Positions 58,778 to 64,000 of a stretch of 64,000 bases of DNA are shown here, in pieces. The notes beneath the pieces were generated by a model. The model ran no database searches. It was not told the origin of the DNA and saw only the letters and a list, made by a program, of their open reading frames with translations. Origin of the DNA: an uncultured Oscillibacter sp. (GTDB lineage Bacteria; Bacillota; Clostridia; Oscillospirales; Oscillospiraceae); contig NZ_UQXD01000003.1 of assembly GCF_900544955.1 (NCBI RefSeq), positions 32,987 to 96,986 on the forward strand. The letters run 5' to 3'. The position numbers were made by a program, and so were the translations under genes. Within the stretch, counting starts at the first letter, position 1, and each line of letters begins with the position of its first letter.

Positions 58778-59869
58778 TCAGTCCAGATAGGCGGGCAGAA
58801 ACGCCTCCGCCCCGGTGTAGGCGGCGATCATCTGCATCTCGCCGTAGGTCTTCTCGTTCAGGGACACGCCCTCCTTCAGCACCCGGGCCCGGGCCTCGGC
58901 GGACTTCTCGCCGTGGATGTAGATGCGCTCCTGGCCCTCCGCCTTGTCGGACGCCCGGATCTCCTGCAAATACTGGTTCAGCGCCGCCCGGATGGCCTTC
59001 TTGTCGCCGAACATGCCGTAGTCGATGGCGGCGAAGCAGTGGGCGATGTTGGCCCGGCCGGGGGTCTTGTAGATGTAGTTGGAGGTGGTGCCGCCGGAGA
59101 GGATGGCGGTGAAGATCTCGCAGATCATGGCGAAGCCGTAGCCCTTGTAGCCGGAGGTCTGCTCCCCGGAGCCGCCCAGGGGCAGGATGCCGCCGCCGGC
59201 CTTGGCGATGATGTTCTTCAGCACCCGATCCGGGTCCGTGCTGTCGTGGCCGGTCTCGTCCAGGGCCCAGCCCTCGGGCAGGCCGTTGCCCCGCTTCACG
59301 TAGACCTCCAGCTTGCCTCTGGGCACCACGGTGGTGGCCGCGTCGAAGGAGAAGGGCACCGGGTCCGCGGGCATGGCAAAGGCGATGGGGTTGGTGCCCA
59401 GCATGGCCTGGCGGCCGAAGGTGGGCACCATGATGGCCTCGGTGTTGGTCATGCACAGGCCGATCATGTCCTCCTTCACCGCCATCTTGGTATAGTACCC
59501 GGCGATGCCGTAGTGGTTGGAGTTGCGGACGGTGACGATGCCGAAGCCGTGCTGCCGGGCCTTCTCAATGGCCAGCTCCATGGCCTGGACGCCCAGGGTC
59601 TGGCCCATGCAGTCGTTGCCCTCGATGACGGCGGAGAGCGGCGTCTCAAACACCGTCTTCGGTTTTGCGTCCAGCTTCACCAGGCCGCCGGTGATCTCCT
59701 GGTGGTAGCGGATCAGCCGCTGGATGCCGTGGGATTCGATGCCGGACAGGTCCGCCGCCAGCAGCACGTCCGTAATCTGCCGGCTCTCCTCCTCCGTAAA
59801 GTGATAGCCCTTGAACACCTCGCGGCAGAACGTCTCCAGCTGCCCGTAGTCCACATGATGATACTGCAT
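58778..59869 (-). CDS. malate/L-lactate (LDH2/YlbC-type) dehydrogenase
   Basis: The 363-residue product belongs to the LDH2/MDH2 family of NAD(P)-dependent 2-hydroxy-acid dehydrogenases, unrelated to classical LDH. Visible blocks are ADLSGIESHGIQRLIRYHQEI near residue 40 with the active His, VTVRNSNHYGIAGYY, MTNTEAIMVPTFGRQAMLGTNPIAFAMPA and GYKGYGFAMICEIFTAILSGG. Relatives oxidise malate, lactate, ureidoglycolate or sugar acids such as 2,3-diketogulonate. Beside a LarA-type racemase it could oxidise one stereoisomer of the imported acid. The ATG is placed by GGGGTGA upstream. Confidence 0.9.
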   Translation of the reverse strand: MQYHHVDYGQLETFCREVFKGYHFTEEESRQITDVLLAADLSGIESHGIQRLIRYHQEITGGLVKLDAKPKTVFETPLSAVIEGNDCMGQTLGVQAMELAIEKARQHGFGIVTVRNSNHYGIAGYYTKMAVKEDMIGLCMTNTEAIMVPTFGRQAMLGTNPIAFAMPADPVPFSFDAATTVVPRGKLEVYVKRGNGLPEGWALDETGHDSTDPDRVLKNIIAKAGGGILPLGGSGEQTSGYKGYGFAMICEIFTAILSGGTTSNYIYKTPGRANIAHCFAAIDYGMFGDKKAIRAALNQYLQEIRASDKAEGQERIYIHGEKSAEARARVLKEGVSLNEKTYGEMQMIAAYTGAEAFLPAYLD

Positions 59870-59956
59870 ATCAGTCACCCCATACTTTCTCTCAGAAATG
59901 GTCCGGCACCCCTCCGCTCCGCTTGGCCGCGCCCGGGACATGCCGCCTTGTTTTTT

Positions 59957-59985
59957 ACTATATGCCCTCCGCCCCGCTTCGTCAA
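59957..59985 (-). promoter_or_regulatory. predicted promoter of the dehydrogenase gene
   Basis: TTGACG and TATAGT are separated by 17 bases, about 90 bases before the start. The 150 bases further upstream hold nothing else I recognise. Confidence 0.6.
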
Positions 59986-60137
59986 GACGGCAGCTTGCCA
60001 AATAACCGCGCCGCTTTTTGCGCGATATTTCCCAAAAAACCGCCGTCCCGCCGGGGTTTCAGGGCGGTTTTCCGACGCCGCTTTCCAGCAAAATCACCAC
60101 CCGACGGGGAAAAAAATGTGCGCAATGTAGAAAAATT

Positions 60138-60172
60138 TGAAATTCAATTTCACATATTGAAAACGAATTTCA
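60138..60172 (+). promoter_or_regulatory. two TGAAA-N5-TTTCA palindromes, predicted KdgR-like operators
   Basis: TGAAATTCAATTTCA (60138-60152) is a perfect 15-base palindrome, and TGAAAACGAATTTCA (60158-60172) is a near copy. Their centres are 20 bases apart, about two helical turns, and the second covers the -35 element. The TGAAA/TTTCA arms recall the KdgR motif of proteobacteria. Confidence 0.65.
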
Positions 60173-60185
60173 TTTGCGCTATACT
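60157..60185 (+). promoter_or_regulatory. predicted promoter of the sugar-acid operon
   Basis: TTGAAA and TATACT are separated by 17 bases, 80 bases before the first gene. It is overlapped by the second palindrome. Confidence 0.7.
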
Positions 60186-60265
60186 TGGGACAACCGACGG
60201 CGGCAGGGCACCGCTGCGCCCGTTTTGCCCCGCCGTCCCACCCATTTCAAACAGGAGGTATCATC

Positions 60266-61387
60266 ATGCCCAGCGGAAAAGCCAGCGAATCCCGCGCCTT
60301 CCAAGCCCCGTCCCGATACATCCAGGGCCCCGGCGAGATCAGGAATCTGCCGGTGTTCGCGGCGAACTACGGCAAGACCGCCCTCGCCATCATTGATACG
60401 TTTTTCTATCCGGAGTACCGGACCAAAATCCCCCAGCTGTTCGAGGCCGCCGGCATGACGGCCTACACGGTGGAATACGCCGGCGCCGCCTCCGACGCGG
60501 CGCTGCAAAAGCTGCTGGACTTCTGCGCCACGCTGCCCCAGATCCCCGACACCTTCATCGGCATCGGCGGCGGCCAGACCTGCGACATCAACAAGGCCGT
60601 GGGGGCCACCTACCGCAAGGCCTTCATCAACGTCCCCACCGCCCTGACCACCGACGCCCCTACCTCCACCCACACCATCATCAACAACCCCCACGAGCAG
60701 CCCCGGCTGATGGTCCACTATAAAAATCCGGACTACGTGGTGGTGGACACGGAGATCACCATCAACGCCCCGGCCTGGATGATGGTCTCCGGCATCGGCG
60801 ACGCCCTGGCCACCTACGTGGAGGCCCAGGCCTCCTTCGCCAACAACAACGTCTGCAACGCCGGCGCCGGGGCCTACCGCCCCGCCCTGCTGGGCATGGC
60901 CGTGGCGAAGCTGAGCTACGACATCCTGTTGGAAAAGGGCCGGGACGCCATTCTGGCCGCCCAGAACCACCTGCGGACTCCCGCCTACGAGGATGTGGTG
61001 GAGGCCACCGTCCTTCTCTCGGGCCTGGGCTTTGAGTGCACCGGCGTCTCCATCGCCCACGGCCTCCAGGCCGGTTTCCACGTCCTGCCCGTCAAGCCCC
61101 TGCTCCACGGCACCGGCGTGGGCTACTGCACGCTGGTGCAGCTGGTCATTGAAAACGACACCGCCCGCTTTGCGGAGATTTTCGACTTCTGCAAGGACAT
61201 CGGCCTGCCGGTGTGCACGGCGGACCTGGGGCTGACGCCGGAGAACCGGCAGTCCGGCGTGGAGGCCCTGGTGGAGGAGGTCTACGGCAAGCGCTGGAAT
61301 GTGACCAACGTGCCCATGCACCTCTCCCGGGAGACCCTGACCAACGCCATCTACTATTTGGACGCCTACGCGGCGGCCCGCGCCTGA
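60266..61387 (+). CDS. glycerol-dehydrogenase-like (GldA family) oxidoreductase
   Basis: The 373-residue protein has the group-III metal-dependent alcohol dehydrogenase fold. The NAD site GIGGGQTCDINKAVG (about residues 98-112) and the VPTALTTDAPTSTHTII block match GldA and its relatives, and metal ligands are expected in SGIGDALATYVE (Asp), SIAHGLQAGFHVLP (His) and a later His in LLHGTG. The substrate is probably a polyol or reduced sugar acid rather than glycerol, given the operon with KduD- and DgoD-like enzymes. CAGGAGG lies just before the ATG. Confidence 0.87.
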   Translation: MPSGKASESRAFQAPSRYIQGPGEIRNLPVFAANYGKTALAIIDTFFYPEYRTKIPQLFEAAGMTAYTVEYAGAASDAALQKLLDFCATLPQIPDTFIGIGGGQTCDINKAVGATYRKAFINVPTALTTDAPTSTHTIINNPHEQPRLMVHYKNPDYVVVDTEITINAPAWMMVSGIGDALATYVEAQASFANNNVCNAGAGAYRPALLGMAVAKLSYDILLEKGRDAILAAQNHLRTPAYEDVVEATVLLSGLGFECTGVSIAHGLQAGFHVLPVKPLLHGTGVGYCTLVQLVIENDTARFAEIFDFCKDIGLPVCTADLGLTPENRQSGVEALVEEVYGKRWNVTNVPMHLSRETLTNAIYYLDAYAAARA

Positions 61388-61430
61388 GGCGCCGGGCGTT
61401 CCCGTTTACAATCAAGAGGAGGACAAAGCT

Positions 61431-62195
61431 ATGAAGAATCTGTTTGATATCAGCGGCAAGAAGGCCATCGTCACCGGCGGCACCCGGGGACTGGGCCGGG
61501 GCATGGCGGAGGGCCTGCTGGAGGCCGGCTGCCAGGTGGTCATCGTGGGGAGCTCCGAAAAGGTGCTCTCCGTGGCGGAGGAGTACCGGGCCCAGGGCTA
61601 CGCCTGCGAGGCGGTCCAGGCGGACCTGGGGAAGCGGGAGGAGGTCTACGCCTGCTTCCGCGCATGCCTGGAAAAGCTGGGCGGCGACCTGGACATCCTG
61701 GTGACGGCCCACGGCATCCAGCGCCGCCACCAGCCTGAGGAGTTCCCGATGACCGACTGGGACGACGTGCTCAGCGTGAACCTGAGCTCCGTGTTCGTGC
61801 TGTGCCAGGAGGCCGGGAAGGTGATGCTGCCCAAGGGCTACGGCAAGATCATCAACATCGCCTCCATGATCTCCTTCTTCGGCGGCCAGACCATCCCCGC
61901 CTACGCCGCCTCCAAGGGCGGCATCGCCCAGCTGACCAAGGCCCTCAGCAACGACTGGGTGGGCCGGGGCATCAACATCAACGCCATCGCCCCGGGCTAC
62001 ATGTCCACGGACATGAACGCCGCCCTGATGGACCCCGCCAACCCCCGCTGCCAGCAGATCACGGACCGTATCCCCGCCCACCGCTGGGGCACCGGCGACG
62101 ACATGAAGGGCGCCTGCGTGTTCCTGGCCTCCCATGCCAGCGATTATATCAGCGGCGCCATTCTCCCCGTGGACGGCGGCTATCTGGTGAAGTAA
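61431..62195 (+). CDS. kduD: 2-deoxy-D-gluconate 3-dehydrogenase-like SDR (KduD type)
   Basis: The 254-residue SDR has VTGGTRGLGRGMAEGL at the N-terminus, the active Ser in NIASMISF, and the YxxxK pair in PAYAASKGG. The block HGIQRRHQPEEFPMTDWDDVLSVNL and the end SDYISGAILPVDGGYL are characteristic of KduD, which interconverts 2,5-diketo-3-deoxygluconate and KDG in uronate degradation. A gluconate 5-dehydrogenase role is the alternative. It lies 43 bases after the dehydrogenase gene and 43 bases before the dehydratase gene in one operon. Confidence 0.88.
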   Translation: MKNLFDISGKKAIVTGGTRGLGRGMAEGLLEAGCQVVIVGSSEKVLSVAEEYRAQGYACEAVQADLGKREEVYACFRACLEKLGGDLDILVTAHGIQRRHQPEEFPMTDWDDVLSVNLSSVFVLCQEAGKVMLPKGYGKIINIASMISFFGGQTIPAYAASKGGIAQLTKALSNDWVGRGININAIAPGYMSTDMNAALMDPANPRCQQITDRIPAHRWGTGDDMKGACVFLASHASDYISGAILPVDGGYLVK

Positions 62196-62238
62196 GGCGC
62201 GCAGCCCACCTATTTTCATATACAACGGAGGAATCGTT

Positions 62239-63387
62239 ATGAAGATCACTGCACTGAATCTCTACCTGGTCCGGCCCAGATGGTGCTTTTTGGAGATGGA
62301 GACCGACGAGGGCTACACCGGCTGGGGCGAGCCCGTGCTGGAGGGCCACTGCGACACCGTGAAAACCTGCGTGGAGGAGATGAAACCCTACCTCATCGGC
62401 CAGGACCCCTCCCGGATCGAGGATCTGTGGAGCACCATCTACCGGGCGGGCTTCTACCGGGGCGGCGGCGTGCTGATGAGCGCCATCTCCGGCATCGACC
62501 AGGCCCTGTGGGACATCAAGGGCAAGGTCTTCCAGGCCCCCGCCTACCAGCTGATGGGCGGCGCCTGCCGGGACTCCATGCGGGTCTACTCCTGGATCGG
62601 GGGCGACCGGCCCTCCGACGTGGGTGCCGCCGCCAAGGAGCGGATGGACGCGGGCTTCACCGCCGTGAAGATGAACGCCACGGAGGAGCTGCAGTTCATC
62701 GACTCCTATGAGAAGATCGACCAGGTGCTGGAGCGGGTGGCCTGTATCCGGGAGGCCTGCGGCAAGCACTTCGGCATCGCCATCGACTTCCACGGCCGGG
62801 TCCACAAGCCCATGGCCAAGGTCCTGGCCAAGAAGCTGGAGGAATTCGATCCCATGTTCCTGGAGGAGCCCGTTCTGTGCGAGCACATGGAGTGCTTCCC
62901 GGAGATCGCCGCCTGCTGCAACATCCCCATCGCCACCGGCGAGCGGCTGTTCACCCGCTACGACTTCAAGCGCCTGCTGCAAACCGGCGGCGTGGACATC
63001 ATCCAGCCGGACCTGTCCCACGCCGGCGGCCTGACGGAGGTGAAGAAGATCGCCTCCATGGCCGAGGCCTACGACGTGGCCCTGGCGCCCCACTGCCCCC
63101 TGGGCCCCATCGCCCTGGCCTCCTGCCTGAACGTGGACGCCACCTGCTACAACGCGGCCATCCAGGAGCAGAGCATCGGCATCCACTACAACGTGGGCAA
63201 GAGCGTGCTGGACTACGTGAAGAATCAGGACGACTTCGCCTTCATCGACGGCATGGTTCGCCTGCCCAAGCTGCCCGGTCTGGGCGTAGACGTGAACCGG
63301 GAGCTGGTGCTGGAGGAGTCCAAGACCCCCCACGCCTGGAAAAACCCCGTCTGGCGCCACAAGGACGGCTCCGTGGCGGAGTGGTAA
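62239..63387 (+). CDS. dgoD: D-galactonate dehydratase-like enolase-superfamily enzyme
   Basis: The 382-residue enzyme has the same length as E. coli DgoD. Metal ligands fall at Asp183 (AIDFHGR), Glu209 (FLEEP) and Glu235 (ATGERL), and the catalytic histidines at His185 and His285 (APHCPLG), the numbering I recall for DgoD. It should remove water from an aldonate, most likely D-galactonate, to give the 2-keto-3-deoxy acid used by the kinase and aldolase at 51187-52883. A related aldonate cannot be excluded. The end WRHKDGSVAEW also fits DgoD. It is the third gene of the operon. Confidence 0.92.
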   Translation: MKITALNLYLVRPRWCFLEMETDEGYTGWGEPVLEGHCDTVKTCVEEMKPYLIGQDPSRIEDLWSTIYRAGFYRGGGVLMSAISGIDQALWDIKGKVFQAPAYQLMGGACRDSMRVYSWIGGDRPSDVGAAAKERMDAGFTAVKMNATEELQFIDSYEKIDQVLERVACIREACGKHFGIAIDFHGRVHKPMAKVLAKKLEEFDPMFLEEPVLCEHMECFPEIAACCNIPIATGERLFTRYDFKRLLQTGGVDIIQPDLSHAGGLTEVKKIASMAEAYDVALAPHCPLGPIALASCLNVDATCYNAAIQEQSIGIHYNVGKSVLDYVKNQDDFAFIDGMVRLPKLPGLGVDVNRELVLEESKTPHAWKNPVWRHKDGSVAEW

Positions 63388-63394
63388 GCTACAT

Positions 63395-63432
63395 AAAAAA
63401 GAGAGGCGGCGTGCATGGCACGCCGCCTCTCT
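63395..63432. terminator. bidirectional intrinsic terminator
   Basis: GAGAGGCGGCGTGC pairs with its complement around a three-base loop. The plus strand ends the sugar-acid operon; on the minus strand, after the XdhC-type gene, TTTTTT follows directly. Confidence 0.88.
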
Positions 63433-63434
63433 CC

Positions 63435-64000
63435 TTATGCCGGACAGCCGGTGGTTCCGCCGTCACGCCGCTCCGCCCGGAAGGCAATCAGCTGAGCCGC
63501 CACGCTGACGGCAATCTCCGCCGGGGTCTCCGCCCCGATGGGCAGGCCGATGGGCAAGCGGACCGCCCCGATCTCCTCCGGGGAAAAACCGCTCTCCTCC
63601 AGAGCCGCCCGGAGCACGGCCCACTTCCTCCGGCTGCCCATGCACCCCACGTAGGCCGGGCGGCAGGCCAGCACCTGCCGCAGCACCGCCAGATCCCCGG
63701 CGTGGCCGGGGGTCATCACCACGGCGTAATCCGCCGGGGTGAGGGCCACCTGGTCTCCAATGCGGTCAAAGGACCCCAGAACCACCGCCCGGGCGCCGGG
63801 GAACCGCTCCCGCCGGGCCATCTCCGGCCGGTCGTCAAAGACCACCACGGAAAAGCCCACCTCCGCCAGCAGCGGCGCCAGGGCCTGGCCCACGTGGCCG
63901 CCGCCGAAGAGGTACAGCGTCCCCTCCCGGCCCAGGGGCTCCCCGTACGCCCCCGCCGCCGGGGCCGTCTCTCCGGCGGCGAGGCCGCCGCCGGCGGGCA
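63435..64000 (-). CDS. XdhC/CoxI family protein, 5' end cut by window edge
   Basis: The frame is open to the right edge and lacks its start; 188 codons are visible. LYLFGGGHVGQALAPLLAEVGFSVVVFDDRPEMA is the Rossmann motif of XdhC, which sulphurates or inserts the molybdenum cofactor of xanthine-dehydrogenase-type enzymes. Later blocks YAVVMTPGHAGDLAVLRQVL, AYVGCMGSRRKWAVL and IGLPIGAETPAEIAVSVAAQLIA complete the C-terminal domain. A molybdenum hydroxylase locus may lie beyond the edge. Confidence 0.92.
   Translation of the reverse strand, partial: PAGGGLAAGETAPAAGAYGEPLGREGTLYLFGGGHVGQALAPLLAEVGFSVVVFDDRPEMARRERFPGARAVVLGSFDRIGDQVALTPADYAVVMTPGHAGDLAVLRQVLACRPAYVGCMGSRRKWAVLRAALEESGFSPEEIGAVRLPIGLPIGAETPAEIAVSVAAQLIAFRAERRDGGTTGCPA

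Overview
The window is GC-rich (roughly two thirds G+C by eye), has Gram-positive style Shine-Dalgarno sites and many TTGACA/TATAAT promoters with 17-bp spacers, and carries lipoprotein-anchored binding proteins, TRAP transporters and IclR regulators. This fits a high-GC anaerobic Firmicute of the Oscillospiraceae (Flavonifractor, Lawsonibacter or Dysosmobacter type). That placement is inference; no 16S rRNA gene is present. I see no phage, transposase, integrase or CRISPR array.

Layout. 1-2204: a minus-strand operon of a TetR regulator, two small unknown proteins and a DUF1266-like protein cut by the left edge. 2606-4810: a PAS/GGDEF/GAF diguanylate cyclase. 4871-5607: a lipoprotein gene broken by one frameshift. 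6008-13188: a catabolic locus with an IclR regulator, an IlvD/Edd dehydratase, a DctP-DctQ-DctM TRAP importer and an FAD fumarate-reductase-like protein; IclR-style palindromes sit upstream of the dehydratase and of the iclR gene. 13595-19092: a YtcJ-type amidohydrolase, a Crp/Fnr regulator, a GltS-type symporter and an EamA exporter. 19802-30000: housekeeping and small genes, including tRNA-Arg(CCU), serA, typA, a divergent ribbon-helix-helix pair, a secreted stalk-type protein, a serine hydrolase, an MFS permease, a pyridoxamine kinase and tRNA-Leu(UAG).

30252-41463 is a signalling island: a PAS hybrid histidine kinase, a regulator with two GntR winged helices, a hybrid kinase with two periplasmic binding domains, a second double-GntR regulator, and a membrane EAL phosphodiesterase with a degenerate GGDEF domain.

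41578-63387 is the most interesting part. One long operon starts from a consensus promoter with a terminator-bearing leader and encodes LarE, LarB and LarC, the makers of the nickel-pincer nucleotide cofactor, followed by an Opp/Nik-type ABC importer that I predict carries nickel. Next to it lies a sugar-acid pathway: KDPG-type aldolase, KDG-type kinase, KdgR-like IclR regulator, a LarA-family protein with the Ni and Lys ligand residues in register, a second TRAP importer, an LDH2/malate-type dehydrogenase, a glycerol-dehydrogenase-like protein, a KduD-like dehydrogenase and a galactonate-dehydratase-like enolase-family enzyme. The simplest reading is that the LarA homologue epimerises or racemises an aldonate or hydroxy acid taken up by the TRAP system, and that the cell builds the Ni cofactor for it next door. 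The right edge cuts an XdhC-family gene.
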